This document shows, one piece after another, positions 19,079-28,989 of a stretch of 64,000 nt of DNA. The position numbers were made by a program, and so were the translations under genes. The DNA is from Clostridiales bacterium (GTDB lineage: Bacteria; Bacillota; Clostridia; Christensenellales; Pumilibacteraceae), in the NCBI GenBank assembly GCA_029055565.1, contig JAIDCZ010000009.1, positions 1 through 64,000 on the forward strand, given 5' to 3'. Under the pieces are notes generated by a model. It worked only from the letters and a program-made list of their open reading frames with translations, did not search any database and was not told the origin of the DNA. The first letter of the stretch is position 1, and every line of letters starts with the position of its first letter.

Positions 19079-21178
19079 TTAGTTCTGAGCCTTTGCGCGC
19101 TCGCCGATAACCTTCTCCGCAATGTTGCGAGGAACCTCGGCGTAGTGGTCGAACTGCATAGTGTAGTTGCCACGGCCTTGGGTGCGCGAACGAAGGTCGG
19201 TTGCGTAACCGAACATTTCGGACAGCGGGATTTCGGCGTGAATGATTTGGCTGCCGTTTACAAGGTCGGTACCGAATATGGTGCCGCGGCGGGAGCTTAC
19301 GTTGCCCATAACGTCGCCCAAGTATTCGTCGGGCAGAGTTACGTCAACCTTCATGATAGGTTCGAGCAAGTATGCGTCGCCCTTTTTCATGCCGTCCTTA
19401 AACGCCATAGAGCCGGCAATCTTGAACGCCATTTCGGACGAGTCGACCTCGTGGTAGCTTCCGTCGTACAACGTTACCTTGAAGTCAACGCATTCGTAGC
19501 CGGCAAGGATACCGCTCATGCGCGCTTCCTGAATGCCGTTGTCGACAGCGGGGATATATTCCTTGGGAACGGATCCGCCGACGGTCTTGTCCTCGAACAC
19601 GTAGCCTTGGCCTTGCTCGAGCGGCTCCATGATAACCTTGCAGTGACCGTACTGACCTTTACCACCCGACTGACGGATGTACTTGCCTTCAGCCTCGACC
19701 TTTTTGCGAATGGTTTCGCGGTACGCGACTTGCGGCTTACCTACGTTGGCTTCCACTTTGAACTCGCGGAGCAAACGGTCGACTATAATGTCAAGGTGAA
19801 GCTCGCCCATACCGGCGATAATGGTCTGACCGGTTTCTTGGTCGGTGTAGGTTTTGAACGTGGGATCTTCCTCGGCGAGCTTGATAAGCGCCATGGTCAT
19901 TTTTTCTTGACCGGCCTTGGTCTTAGGCTCGATAGCGACGCGGATAACCGGCTCGGGGAATTCCATGCTTTCGAGAACGATGGGGTGCGAAGGATCGCAA
20001 AGCGTGTCGCCGGTGGTCGTGTCCTTAAGACCGACTATGGCGCAGATGTCGCCCGCGCGAACCTCGTCGATGTCGGTACGCGAGTTGGCGTGCATCAAAA
20101 GCAAGCGACCGATACGCTCCTTTTTGTCCTTGGTGGAGTTGAGCACGTACGAACCGGCGGGGCAAACACCGCTGTAGCAGCGGAAGAACGCCAGCTTACC
20201 TACAAACGGGTCGGCGGCAATCTTGAACGCCAAGCCCGCAAACGGCTCTTTGTCGTCGGTTTTGCGCTCGGCTTCGTTGCCTTGCTTGTCCGTACCTTTG
20301 ATGTGCGCAATGTCTACGGGGCTGGGCAAATAGTACACGATAGCATCGAGCAGCTTTTGCACGCCCTTGTTTTTGTACGACGAACCGCAGAACACGGGGT
20401 TCATCGTCATGTTAAGCGTGGCCTTACGCACGGCGGCGCGGATTTCGTCAACGCTAAGCTCCTCGCCCGCGAAGTAACGTTCCATAAGTGCGTCGTCCGT
20501 TTCGGCAACGGCTTCCAAAAGGATTTGACGGTACTCGTCGGCTTGCGCTTTGTAGTCTGCGGGGATCTCGGTTTCGTTGATGGTCTTGCCGAGGTCGTCC
20601 TCGTAGATTTCCGCCTTCATGGTTACAAGGTCGATCATACCCTTAAAGGTATCTTCCTTGCCGATGGGGATTTGGAGCGCAACCGGATTGGCACCCAAGC
20701 GCGTCTTCATCATGTTAAGCACGTTAAAGAAGTTGGCGCCGTTAATGTCCATCTTGTTGACGTAAGCGATACGCGGTACGCAGTACTTGGTAGCTTGGCG
20801 CCAAACGGTTTCGGACTGAGGCTCAACGCCGCCCTTTGCGCAGAACACGGCAACGGCGCCGTCAAGAACCTTAAGCGAGCGCTCAACCTCGACGGTAAAG
20901 TCAACGTGTCCGGGGGTGTCTATAAGATTGATACGCGTAAGCGGCTGATCGGGAGCGGTCTGCCACTGCGTAGTGGTAGCTGCGGAAGTAATGGTAATAC
21001 CGCGCTCTTGCTCTTGAACCATCCAGTCCATGGTAGCGCCGCCGTCGTGAACCTCGCCTATCTTGTGCACCTTGCCGGTGTAGAACAAAATACGCTCGGA
21101 CGTGGTGGTCTTACCGGCGTCGATGTGCGCCATAATACCAATGTTTCGCGTGTTTTCCAATGCAAATTGTCTTGCCAT
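19079..21178 (-). CDS. fusA: Elongation factor G
   Basis: 699 residues, the usual length. EF-G is the GTPase that drives translocation and, with RRF, ribosome recycling. Motifs: AHIDAGKTT (G1), RGITITSAA (G2), DTPGHVDF (G3) and NKMD (G4); domains II-V are present through to [15 protein letters not shown]. It is the third gene of the str cluster. The spacer to rpsG is unusually long (about 255 bp) and contains a family D tract, half of a family C repeat and the structured element at 21311-21429. Confidence 0.98.
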   Translation of the reverse strand: MARQFALENTRNIGIMAHIDAGKTTTSERILFYTGKVHKIGEVHDGGATMDWMVQEQERGITITSAATTTQWQTAPDQPLTRINLIDTPGHVDFTVEVERSLKVLDGAVAVFCAKGGVEPQSETVWRQATKYCVPRIAYVNKMDINGANFFNVLNMMKTRLGANPVALQIPIGKEDTFKGMIDLVTMKAEIYEDDLGKTINETEIPADYKAQADEYRQILLEAVAETDDALMERYFAGEELSVDEIRAAVRKATLNMTMNPVFCGSSYKNKGVQKLLDAIVYYLPSPVDIAHIKGTDKQGNEAERKTDDKEPFAGLAFKIAADPFVGKLAFFRCYSGVCPAGSYVLNSTKDKKERIGRLLLMHANSRTDIDEVRAGDICAIVGLKDTTTGDTLCDPSHPIVLESMEFPEPVIRVAIEPKTKAGQEKMTMALIKLAEEDPTFKTYTDQETGQTIIAGMGELHLDIIVDRLLREFKVEANVGKPQVAYRETIRKKVEAEGKYIRQSGGKGQYGHCKVIMEPLEQGQGYVFEDKTVGGSVPKEYIPAVDNGIQEARMSGILAGYECVDFKVTLYDGSYHEVDSSEMAFKIAGSMAFKDGMKKGDAYLLEPIMKVDVTLPDEYLGDVMGNVSSRRGTIFGTDLVNGSQIIHAEIPLSEMFGYATDLRSRTQGRGNYTMQFDHYAEVPRNIAEKVIGERAKAQN

Positions 21179-21226
21179 AATGATTTCCTCAATTTAGAAT
21201 TAAGAATGCAGAATGCAGAATTTTAT

Positions 21227-21268
21227 ATAAGGTTGAGATTCTTCGCTACGCTCAGAATGACAAAAGTA
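21227..21268. repeat. Family C interspersed repeat, half copy
   Basis: Only one arm, aaggttgagattcttcgctacgc followed by tcagaatgacaaaagt, is present, next to a family D tract at 21193-21224. Confidence 0.75.
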
Positions 21269-21310
21269 TATTTGTAATATTCGCATTCAAGCTGTACAGA
21301 ACGTATTTGA

Positions 21311-21429
21311 GAGTGCGTAGAGTCGCGTCAGACAAGGAACCGAGCGCCGACCGACGGGAGTTTACACAGAAGCAAATGACCGAGGGCGGCGCGACGGCTG
21401 ACGCCGTATCACGCGAACTATACGCGCTC
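21311..21429 (-). ncRNA. Structured element of unknown type, copy 1 (between rpsG and fusA)
   Basis: A ~119-bp segment closed by gagtgcgta (21311-21319) with tacgcgctc (21421-21429) and, inside that, tcgcgt with acgcga. It contains gacgggagtttacac and atgaccgag. A second copy at 35981-36102 shares cgcgtcagac, gacgggagt, atgac and cgtatcacgcga but has a different, still complementary closing stem. Conserved pairing with changed sequence indicates selected structure. The strand is uncertain; it is given as that of the surrounding operon. It may be an RNA within the str transcript or a mobile repeat. Confidence 0.5.
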
Positions 21430-21433
21430 GAAA

Positions 21434-21904
21434 CTACCAGCGATAATGGGCAAACGCTTTATTAGCCTCCGCCACTCTGTGCATTTCCTCTTTACGCTTT
21501 ACGGCCGCGCCGGTATTGTTGTACGCGTCCAAAAGCTCGCCGGCAAGCCGCTCGTTCATAGTCTTTTCGCCGCGCTTGCGAGCGAACATAACTATCCAAC
21601 GGATAGCGAGCGTTTGCTGACGGTCGGCACGAATCTCCAGCGGCACTTGGTAAGTGGAACCGCCGACGCGACGCGCCTTAACTTCCAGTTGCGGTTTGAC
21701 GTTGGCCATAGCTTGGTTAAATACGTCAACCGGTTCGAGCGACGTCTTTTCCTTAATAATATTAAAGGCGTCGTACACTATAGCTTGGGCCGTACCCTTT
21801 TTGCCGTCAAGCATAATCTGATTGACAAGCTTGGTCACGACCTTGCTGTTGTAAATAGGATCGGGTAATACGTCCCTTTTGGGAACCCCGCTTCTTCTGG
21901 GCAT
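21434..21904 (-). CDS. rpsG: Small ribosomal subunit protein uS7
   Basis: 156 residues from the ATG at 21904 ([15 protein letters not shown]), with aaggagat upstream; the frame to 21982 is only leader. S7 nucleates assembly of the 30S head and contacts the E site. The block [16 protein letters not shown] and the C-terminal [13 protein letters not shown] are diagnostic. It is the second gene of the str operon, about 100 bp after rpsL. Confidence 0.98.
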   Translation of the reverse strand: MPRRSGVPKRDVLPDPIYNSKVVTKLVNQIMLDGKKGTAQAIVYDAFNIIKEKTSLEPVDVFNQAMANVKPQLEVKARRVGGSTYQVPLEIRADRQQTLAIRWIVMFARKRGEKTMNERLAGELLDAYNNTGAAVKRKEEMHRVAEANKAFAHYRW

Positions 21905-22001
21905 GATTATCTCCTTATTCGATTTTTTGTGGGCAAGAACGCCCGTTGAGATACGCCAAGAAATAATAACGCTTGTCCGCAATCAAACGGACAACCGCAC
22001 A

Positions 22002-22373
22002 TTATTTCGCTTTCTTAGCGCCGTACTTTGAGCGAGCTTGCTTGCGCTTTGCCACACCCGCAGTGTCTAACGCACCGCGAATGATGTGATACCGCACACC
22101 GGGCAAGTCCTTCACTCTGCCGCCACGGACAAGCACAACCGAGTGTTCTTGCAGATTGTGACCTATGCCGGGAATGTAGACCGTACCTTCCATCTTGTTG
22201 ACAAGACGCACACGAGCGATCTTGCGCAAAGCGGAGTTGGGCTTTTTAGGCGTAGTCGTAGTCACCGAAAGGCACACACCGCGCTTTTGGGGATTGTTGT
22301 CGAGAATAGGGCTCAAAGACTTATACTCGACCTTTTGACGACCTTTCCTAACGAGCTGGTTGATCGTAGGCAT
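22002..22373 (-). CDS. rpsL: Small ribosomal subunit protein uS12
   Basis: 123 residues, preceded by aaggaggtag. S12 sits at the decoding centre. The streptomycin-target loop [13 protein letters not shown] and the [13 protein letters not shown] loop have the sensitive-type lysines. [12 protein letters not shown] is the standard start. It is the first gene of the str operon. Confidence 0.98.
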   Translation of the reverse strand: MPTINQLVRKGRQKVEYKSLSPILDNNPQKRGVCLSVTTTTPKKPNSALRKIARVRLVNKMEGTVYIPGIGHNLQEHSVVLVRGGRVKDLPGVRYHIIRGALDTAGVAKRKQARSKYGAKKAK

Positions 22374-22462
22374 TGTTACTCTACCTCCTTATAGTAGTAT
22401 TGCCGCTCTCACTCATCGAATAAGAGCATAAAGATACGCGCATACTTATACGCGTACTACTA

Positions 22463-22491
22463 ATTATAAACGAACTCCCATATCTTGTCAA
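22463..22491 (-). promoter_or_regulatory. str operon promoter
   Basis: Minus strand TTGACA (22491-22486), 17-bp spacer, TATAAT (22468-22463): a consensus housekeeping promoter that gives a leader of about 80 nt before rpsL. Confidence 0.85.
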
Positions 22492-22567
22492 GCGATTTAA
22501 ACCAATTAAGAATTATGAATTAAGAATGCAGAATTATAAATAAGGTTGAGATTTTTAGAATATTTGC

Positions 22568-22686
22568 CCGACACCACAAGCGACCCCCTTCCCCGAGGGG
22601 AAGGTATTCATGTCGCAAAGCAGTTACACATGATAACCTTCCCTTGGGGGAAGGTGTCGGCGACGAAGGAGCAGACGGATGAGGGC
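22568..22686. repeat. Family A interspersed repeat, copy 2
   Basis: Hairpins ccttccccgaggggaagg and ccttcccttgggggaagg with outer cgacacc/ggtgtcg pairing. With a D tract (22503-22534) it fills the gap between the str promoter and the first amylase gene. Confidence 0.85.
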
Positions 22687-22753
22687 TTTTTATCCACGTA
22701 AAAAGCGCGGAACGTATACGCTCCGCGCTTTACTGTGTTGAACTATTTAGATA

Positions 22754-25615
22754 TTAGCTGATAAGCACGTGGAACTTGTTGCCGTCGAACTTAAGGCCGT
22801 AGCTACTGCTGCCGCTAATCGCCCTTGTGGAGAACTGAACGGTAATAGAACCGTTAGTGCCGGTAACCGTATAAGAGCAGTTATCTTGACCTTGTTGTTT
22901 AAGCGTTAACTTAGACTTGCCGGTAATACCCTTTTCCTTGCGCATCTTGTTGAGCTTGGCAACCCAGTCTATAAGCGTGCCGTTTTTGAACGAACCGTCG
23001 GTATTGGTGCACTCCGCTACGCTCGGGATATGGTCGGTAGCGTTGATACCCACGAGCTCGCAAGTGATTTCGCCGTAACCGATTTTGAACGCCGCGTTGC
23101 CGTGGCTGGTATGGGTAGCTTCGTCGTACTCCGCCGCCGTGGACTGATTCCACTTCATAGGCTGACGGTATATAACGTCCTCGTGCGGTTGGCTTGCCGT
23201 CGACGAAGTGACAAGGTTACTATCCGTGCAAGTGAGCGTATGTTGCATAAGACCGCTCATGCCGAGCTCGTCGCCGTAGTACAACCACGTTACGCCGGGG
23301 AGGGTCATAAGCGCAGCATAATAAACTTTAAGCCTTTCGGTCGTAGTGGTTATCTTGTCGGGTTGTATAGTGCCCGTAGTAGTGATGGATTTATGCAGTT
23401 TGTCGGTGCTGTCGTAAATATGCGTTTTGCCGTCAATCGAGCCGTTGGTATAGAACGAGCCGAACGTATCGCCGTCCTCGTCGACGTTAGTCACGTTTAC
23501 GCGGTCGCGCGCACGCGGCAAGTCGTGGTTGGACGTGAACTGGCCGCCGATATAGCCTTCGTTATAGGTTTTGTAGCCTTGATAGCCGCGGTTGTATCTG
23601 TTGTAGATAGCGCCTAAGCCGTCGCCGAACTTACCGGCCACGCCCTCGGCGTGAAGTATGCCGCGCGGAATGTTGTAGTAAAGACTGAAGTCGAACTGCG
23701 AGTCGATGCCTTGATAGAACGGCGCCGTACGCGCGTCCCAACCGTCGAGGTTTTCGCCCACTACGTATGCCTGAGGATACTTGGTTTTAAGGCGGTTGTT
23801 AAACTCGCGGTAGAAGTTGAGGTTGCGCTTCATGTCGTAATTGAAACGAATATCGTTATCCTCGACGTAATCGCACTCGCCGGTCATTTGTCCGTTGGGT
23901 TGAACGGTAACAGCCTTTTTAAACTCCCTATTGGGATTGTAGGTAACACTGCTGTTTTTGCCCTTGACCTCGTTGCACATATAAATATGCTTTACGGCGT
24001 CAAGACGGAAACCGGCAAGGCCGGCGCTCATCCACTCGTAGCAAACGTCGAGTATGGCGTCGCGTACGGGCTGGTAGTCGTAGTTAAGCTCCGGCATGCT
24101 GCTGCTGAACGACGAGTAGAAGTAATAGCCGTAGTTATCCTTGTACCAATGCGTCTTTTCGGTAGCGCTAAGCTTATCGAACTGATCTTGGGTTATCCAG
24201 CTGTAGAACTGACGGTAATCTACCTCGGCGTAAGCGGTGTCGTTGGACTCGTACTTTACGTTCTGCTCCTTTACGAGCGTTTGCGATTTGACGAACCACT
24301 CGTTGGAAAGCGAGGTATGGTTGAGAACGAAGTCCATAACGATCTTCATGCCCTTGTCTTTGGCTTTGCTTATAAGCTCGCGGTATTTTTCCTTAGTGCC
24401 CCAACGCGAATCGACCGAAGTATAGTTGTTAATGTTATAGCCGTGGTAATCGGTGGAGTCTTGGAAAGGCGTAAGCCACAGCAAGTCTACGTTAAGGCTT
24501 TGCAGATAGTCGAGCTTATTGATTATGCCCTGAATATCGCCCATGCCGTCGCCGTCGCTGTCGGCAAACGACGCGATAAAGATTTGATAGCCGTTGCTGC
24601 AATTAAACTCGTCGCTTACGTTTTTAAGCGGATATTTACTGCTGTTGTCGGCCGCACTGTTGGCGATAATATTCTCGCCCGAAAGCTTGGTAGCGTTAAG
24701 CGTGCGGTTGGGGTCGTCCTTGTACGGATCCTCGTACGTGACGTCGGCATAGGTCGGCGAGCCGTCCTTTACGTGCGCCTCGTTGATGAACCAATGATAA
24801 TCGCCGGTGCTACGCTCGCACTTGCTCATAGCAAGGTAGTTGTCGCCGCCGTCGTTCGCCCAGAATCCGGTACCCGAGGTACGCGTGCTTATCTGGTGAA
24901 TCTGCGTGCCGATTTCCTCCGCGCCGGCAAACGTATTGGTAACGCCTTGATGTTGCTTTTTGGTCGCGTCCCAGCCGCAGTCGTTGTACGTTTCGGTCAA
25001 GTCGACGTCGAATACCGCGCCCGACTCGTCTATCCAAGCGGCGTTGAACAATCTGCCGTTGGCGTTCTTTTTGGGCCACGCCCAAAGTCCCCAATCGGCG
25101 TACACCGAGGAATCGATTGCGGAATTATAGTTGGGTGCGCCGGCGGTCGTACCCGACGTGGGCGGGGTTACTTGCTCTGCCGCGACGTGGGTAAACTTTT
25201 TATAATGTATATACAAGTGTCCGGGTTTGGCCCAAGACGAAATGTTCTTTTCGTATTCGAGCTTGGCAGCGTCCGACTCCCACTTTGCGGTGAGCTCGAC
25301 GTTGCCGGTTATTTTGGTCGAACCGGTATACTGCTTGCCGTTTTTGTCGAACCAGCCGACGAACGAATAGCCCGCTCGAGTGGGTGCGGGCATTTGCGCA
25401 GAGCCTATAGTCTTGCCCTCGCTTACCGCAATAGGACTGGGATTAGTCGCGCCGTTGCCGTTGAACGTAACGTAATACGTTTTGGTACCGACGATTGTGG
25501 GTCCGTTGGGTATGCCGCCGGTGCCGCCGTCCGGCATGTCTATACTACCGCAAGCAAGCATGGATAAACTCATAGCCGCACAAAGCAAAACGGTAATCGT
25601 TTTTTTGAACCTCAT
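22754..25615 (-). CDS. Lipoprotein alpha-amylase/pullulanase-like GH13 glycosidase
   Basis: 953 residues. A lipobox (SMLAC, Cys22) predicts a lipid-anchored surface protein. Then come one Listeria-Bacteroides (InlB/Flg_new) repeat, about residues 46-115 (YYVTFNGNG...VELTAKW), a starch-binding PUD-like domain (PGHLYIHYKKF, YADWGLWAWPKK), and a GH13 (beta/alpha)8 domain with all four conserved regions: DFVLNH, GFRLDAVKH (nucleophile Asp539), VGENLDG (acid/base Glu621) and SNHD (Asp698). It should cleave alpha-1,4 or alpha-1,6 glucans outside the cell. The start was placed at the ATG with ggagga five bases upstream. A paralogue lies just upstream, but each gene has its own promoter. Confidence 0.92.
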   Translation of the reverse strand: MRFKKTITVLLCAAMSLSMLACGSIDMPDGGTGGIPNGPTIVGTKTYYVTFNGNGATNPSPIAVSEGKTIGSAQMPAPTRAGYSFVGWFDKNGKQYTGSTKITGNVELTAKWESDAAKLEYEKNISSWAKPGHLYIHYKKFTHVAAEQVTPPTSGTTAGAPNYNSAIDSSVYADWGLWAWPKKNANGRLFNAAWIDESGAVFDVDLTETYNDCGWDATKKQHQGVTNTFAGAEEIGTQIHQISTRTSGTGFWANDGGDNYLAMSKCERSTGDYHWFINEAHVKDGSPTYADVTYEDPYKDDPNRTLNATKLSGENIIANSAADNSSKYPLKNVSDEFNCSNGYQIFIASFADSDGDGMGDIQGIINKLDYLQSLNVDLLWLTPFQDSTDYHGYNINNYTSVDSRWGTKEKYRELISKAKDKGMKIVMDFVLNHTSLSNEWFVKSQTLVKEQNVKYESNDTAYAEVDYRQFYSWITQDQFDKLSATEKTHWYKDNYGYYFYSSFSSSMPELNYDYQPVRDAILDVCYEWMSAGLAGFRLDAVKHIYMCNEVKGKNSSVTYNPNREFKKAVTVQPNGQMTGECDYVEDNDIRFNYDMKRNLNFYREFNNRLKTKYPQAYVVGENLDGWDARTAPFYQGIDSQFDFSLYYNIPRGILHAEGVAGKFGDGLGAIYNRYNRGYQGYKTYNEGYIGGQFTSNHDLPRARDRVNVTNVDEDGDTFGSFYTNGSIDGKTHIYDSTDKLHKSITTTGTIQPDKITTTTERLKVYYAALMTLPGVTWLYYGDELGMSGLMQHTLTCTDSNLVTSSTASQPHEDVIYRQPMKWNQSTAAEYDEATHTSHGNAAFKIGYGEITCELVGINATDHIPSVAECTNTDGSFKNGTLIDWVAKLNKMRKEKGITGKSKLTLKQQGQDNCSYTVTGTNGSITVQFSTRAISGSSSYGLKFDGNKFHVLIS

Positions 25616-25648
25616 CATTTCCTCCATTAGGAATTTTCAGTAATAGTT

Positions 25649-25678
25649 ATTATACACCACTAATAAAGAAGTTGTCAA
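25649..25678 (-). promoter_or_regulatory. Promoter of amylase gene 1
   Basis: Minus strand TTGACA (25678-25673), 18-bp spacer ending ttattagtggtg, TATAAT (25654-25649). The spacer end resembles that of amylase gene 2. Confidence 0.85.
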
Positions 25679-25706
25679 TAGTTTTTGTGAATTCGGAGTT
25701 AAAAAT

Positions 25707-25748
25707 AAAGTACCGTATTGAAAGGGGGGAACAATACGGTACTTTACC
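25707..25748 (-). terminator. Strong hairpin between the two amylase genes
   Basis: A perfect 14-bp stem (aaagtaccgtattg with caatacggtacttt); on the minus strand it is followed by atttttaac. It ends read-through from amylase gene 2 before the gene 1 promoter. Confidence 0.8.
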
Positions 25749-25913
25749 AAAGGAAGAAAAAGATTGCAAAGAGTAACTCTTTACGATTGTGATTATAATA
25801 CACAAAGTTGTTAGATTTGTGAAAATTGCGAAAAAAGTTCATAATTTTTTAACATTTTCGCACTTTTCGGCCGTTTTTTCGTGCAAATGACCAATTTTCG
25901 AGATTTTTAAAAA

Positions 25914-26085
25914 AAGGTTGAGATTCCTCGCGTTGCTCGGAATACCTTTGGTGCTTCGTAGGACAAAAATTGAATAGTTATACTTTCGACCAAGCTACTG
26001 TGCTTTTGTCCTACGAAGCAAGCCCTTGGGCTTATTCAGAGCAAGCGCGGAGCGCGTTTTTTGCCCACCGAATAATCTCAACCTT
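25914..26085. repeat. Family C interspersed repeat, long copy
   Basis: Arms aggttgagattcctcgcgttg and aataatctcaacct enclose an extra inverted pair, cttcgtaggacaaaa and ttttgtcctacgaag. Between it and the hairpin at 25707 (25749-25913) the sequence is A+T-rich with no gene. Confidence 0.8.
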
Positions 26086-26113
26086 AATGCCGCAAAAGCG
26101 GCCTAATTCTGCA

Positions 26114-28903
26114 TTACACCACTATAGCCGTGCCGTATGCGGGTACGGTGTTACTGCCGAACACTACGTTGCCGCTTACCGTCTTGCTGCTGTTAGAGAA
26201 GTTGTGGTACACGGTATACGTTTTGCCGCCGCCCGTTACGGTAATTTTGAGCATGCCGTTATCCTCCGAGCAAGTAGCTGTACCGTTGATAAGCGCGGGA
26301 TTGTCGTTGCGGAACTTGGTAAGGCTTTTAACGTAGTTGAGCAACGAATTGTCGTCGGCTTGCTGGTCGGCAACGCTTTTGGTGTTTCTGTTGGCGCCGT
26401 TGTCGTAGATAGCGGTGCACTTGTTGGCCCAGCCGCTCGTCCACTTCATTGACTGGCGAAGGTCGTCGTCACTGCCCTTTTGGCCGACGAGGCCTATTTC
26501 GTCGCCGTAGTAAATCCACGTAAGCCCCGGCATCGTCATGGTGACGGCAAAATAGAGCTTTGCCTTTTCGGTACTGCCGTTTATTTGCGCGTTGAGCCTA
26601 TTCACGTCGTGGTTGGAGCTTATCATACAGTTGATAGGTCTGTCCGCCCTGTGGTTCAAGTACTTTTGCGCATTGGCGTTGAAATCCGCCGCCGTTGCTG
26701 CCGCGCCGCCGTCCATACGATTGGGCAGATTGTAGTAGGTGTTAAAATCGAACAGCGAATCCATGCCTTGGTAGAACGGCGAAACGTCGTCGGTATTGCC
26801 GTTAAGCTGTTCGCCCAAAAGATAGCAGTTGGGGTATTTGGTTTTAAGCTTGTAGTTGAATTCCTTAAAGAACTCGACGTTTTTTGTTTCGTTGTAGTTG
26901 TACGGCTTGTCGTTGGCGCCGCCCTCGCGGTCGCCACTCGCGTTTTCGCTTTCGTCCCACATAAACACGTGCTTGATTGCGTCCATGCGGAATCCGTCCA
27001 GACCGTAGCTCATCCAGTACGCCGCAACGTCCACCATGGCGTCGCGCACCGGCTGATAGTCATAGTTAAGCTCGGGCATAGTGTTGTTGAACGACGAATA
27101 GAAGTACCAACCGTCGCCCGCGCTTTCCATACGATTGCCGCCGCTGTTTTTCCAACGGTAAAAGTCGCGGTACTTGACGGTAGCTTTGGTGCCGTCTTGG
27201 TAGGTCACTTCCTCGATAACGCCGTCCTTGGATTTTTGGAACCACTCGTTTTGTTGCGAAGTGTGGTTTACCACCAGGTCCATAATGATTTTCATGCCGC
27301 GCTTGTGCGCCTCGGACACGAGCTTGCGGTAGTCGGCGTTGGTGCCGAACTTGGGATCTATGCTGTAATAGTCGTAGCAATCGTAACCGTGATACGAATT
27401 ACTGCTCTGTATGGGCGTCAGCCACAAAACGTCAACGTTAAGGCTTTGCAAATAGTCGAGCTTGCTCGTAATGCCGTTAAGGTCGCCGCAGCCGTCGCCG
27501 TTGCTGTCGCAGAAGGACGCGACGAAAATCTGATAGCCTACGCCCATCTCGTCCCAGCCGCCCACCGTTTTCATAACCGGTAAGCCTTGCGCGTACGCGC
27601 GGTTCAAGTTGCCTACGCTCGCGCGCTTGGGCTCGGTCTGCCTCGTCGACTCGCCCGACCCCTCCAAAAGTCTGTTACTGCCGCCCGCCGTATTGCCTTG
27701 CGAAACGAACCAGTGATAACTGCCGCCCACCTTTTGCGTAGATGAAAGGTTGAGCTTAACGTCGCCGCCGTCCTCACCGTTCCAGCTTCCGCCGCCCTCG
27801 GGGATTTTGCCAATCTTGAAATTGACAGTTGACGGATTACCTATTTGTTTGAGGTCAACCGCTATTACAGCGCCCGACTTATCCACGGTAACGCTTGCAC
27901 AACGCCTACCCTCGCCGCTAGTCCATACCCAAGCCGCCCAGCCGTCGTAATCGCCCGCACTGCGCAAGTAGTGAATGTACAGCGTATCGTTATCCTTCAT
28001 AGTCGGGGCGTAGTCCACTGCGGTGCCGCCGCCCACTTGCCACTTGGCAAACAGAGTGACGTTTTCGGTAACCTTGTCGGTGGCAAAGTTCCACTTTTTT
28101 GCGCTGTCCTCCTCCGCGTACCAGCCGCTTACCTCGTAGCCGTTGCGCTTTAGCTGTGGCGCGGCTATGGTACTGCCCGCCTTGACGGTGATAGGCGCGG
28201 GGTTGTAGGTGCCCGCCTTGCGCGCGTCCAGTCCAACGTTAAACGTTACGGTAACGTCGTCGCCGTCGCCTATAATGGGCGGGTCTACTACCGGCGGCTG
28301 TTCGTTTTTAATCCACTTGGCAGTGAGCGTGAGCGTATCGCCGCTTACCGTATCCATATCGAAATTCCACTTGGTACTGCCGTTATACCAGCCGTCGAGG
28401 GTGTAGCCGGCGTTTGTTACGCTCGGCTGACTTACCTTGTTGCCTACGAGTATCACTTGCGCCGGCACTACCGCGGCACAGCCGGTTACGAACGTTACCG
28501 TAGTCGACTGCGGTATGGGTTCGGGCGGGCCTCCTTGCACCGGCGTCCACATGGCGTACAGTACCAGCGTACTGCCGCTGACCTTAGTGTCGAAGTCCCA
28601 TTCCGTACCGAAATCGGAATCGACGTACCAGCCGCCGAACACGTAGTCGGCGCGCGTGGGGTCGGTAGGGCGAGTTACGCGTTCGCCTTCCTTTATGCTT
28701 TGCGCCGGCACGGCACTGCCCTCGCCCACAAAAAATACTACCGAGCAGTACTTATCGGGTTGGGGCTTGTCGTTGTCCTTATCGCCGTTGCCGGTCGACG
28801 GCGTTTGAACGGTACCGCACGCAGTAAAGCACGCGACGAACGTAGCTATAACGACAATAAGCAACGTTGCAAAAACGATCGATTTACCTTTTCGAGTTCT
28901 CAT
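26114..28903 (-). CDS. Lipoprotein alpha-amylase-like GH13 glycosidase, paralogue
   Basis: 929 residues from ATG 28903 (gaggg upstream). Lipobox FTAC (Cys29), then three Listeria-Bacteroides repeats (each ending in a YAMW, TAKW or FAKW motif, about residues 50-320) against one in its neighbour, a PUD-like starch-binding domain (DTLYIHYLR, GWAAWVWTSGEGRR) and GH13: DLVVNH, GFRMDAIKH (nucleophile Asp641), LGEQLNG (acid/base Glu698) and SSNHD (Asp766). A C-terminal beta domain follows. It should act on extracellular starch or glycogen. The domain order and many segments match the gene downstream, so the pair arose by duplication and then differed in repeat number. Confidence 0.92.
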   Translation of the reverse strand: MRTRKGKSIVFATLLIVVIATFVACFTACGTVQTPSTGNGDKDNDKPQPDKYCSVVFFVGEGSAVPAQSIKEGERVTRPTDPTRADYVFGGWYVDSDFGTEWDFDTKVSGSTLVLYAMWTPVQGGPPEPIPQSTTVTFVTGCAAVVPAQVILVGNKVSQPSVTNAGYTLDGWYNGSTKWNFDMDTVSGDTLTLTAKWIKNEQPPVVDPPIIGDGDDVTVTFNVGLDARKAGTYNPAPITVKAGSTIAAPQLKRNGYEVSGWYAEEDSAKKWNFATDKVTENVTLFAKWQVGGGTAVDYAPTMKDNDTLYIHYLRSAGDYDGWAAWVWTSGEGRRCASVTVDKSGAVIAVDLKQIGNPSTVNFKIGKIPEGGGSWNGEDGGDVKLNLSSTQKVGGSYHWFVSQGNTAGGSNRLLEGSGESTRQTEPKRASVGNLNRAYAQGLPVMKTVGGWDEMGVGYQIFVASFCDSNGDGCGDLNGITSKLDYLQSLNVDVLWLTPIQSSNSYHGYDCYDYYSIDPKFGTNADYRKLVSEAHKRGMKIIMDLVVNHTSQQNEWFQKSKDGVIEEVTYQDGTKATVKYRDFYRWKNSGGNRMESAGDGWYFYSSFNNTMPELNYDYQPVRDAMVDVAAYWMSYGLDGFRMDAIKHVFMWDESENASGDREGGANDKPYNYNETKNVEFFKEFNYKLKTKYPNCYLLGEQLNGNTDDVSPFYQGMDSLFDFNTYYNLPNRMDGGAAATAADFNANAQKYLNHRADRPINCMISSNHDVNRLNAQINGSTEKAKLYFAVTMTMPGLTWIYYGDEIGLVGQKGSDDDLRQSMKWTSGWANKCTAIYDNGANRNTKSVADQQADDNSLLNYVKSLTKFRNDNPALINGTATCSEDNGMLKITVTGGGKTYTVYHNFSNSSKTVSGNVVFGSNTVPAYGTAIVV

Positions 28904-28945
28904 AATAATCCCTCTCGGAAATTCATTTAGGTGAATTGTATTAAC

Positions 28946-28974
28946 AATATACCACCAATAATCGGTTTTGTCAA
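28946..28974 (-). promoter_or_regulatory. Promoter of amylase gene 2
   Basis: Minus strand TTGACA (28974-28969), 17-bp spacer ending ttattggtgg, TATATT (28951-28946). It lies immediately past the yhhQ stop, so this gene is not dependent on the queuosine operon. Confidence 0.85.
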
Positions 28975-28989
28975 CATTCAAAGCGCGCA

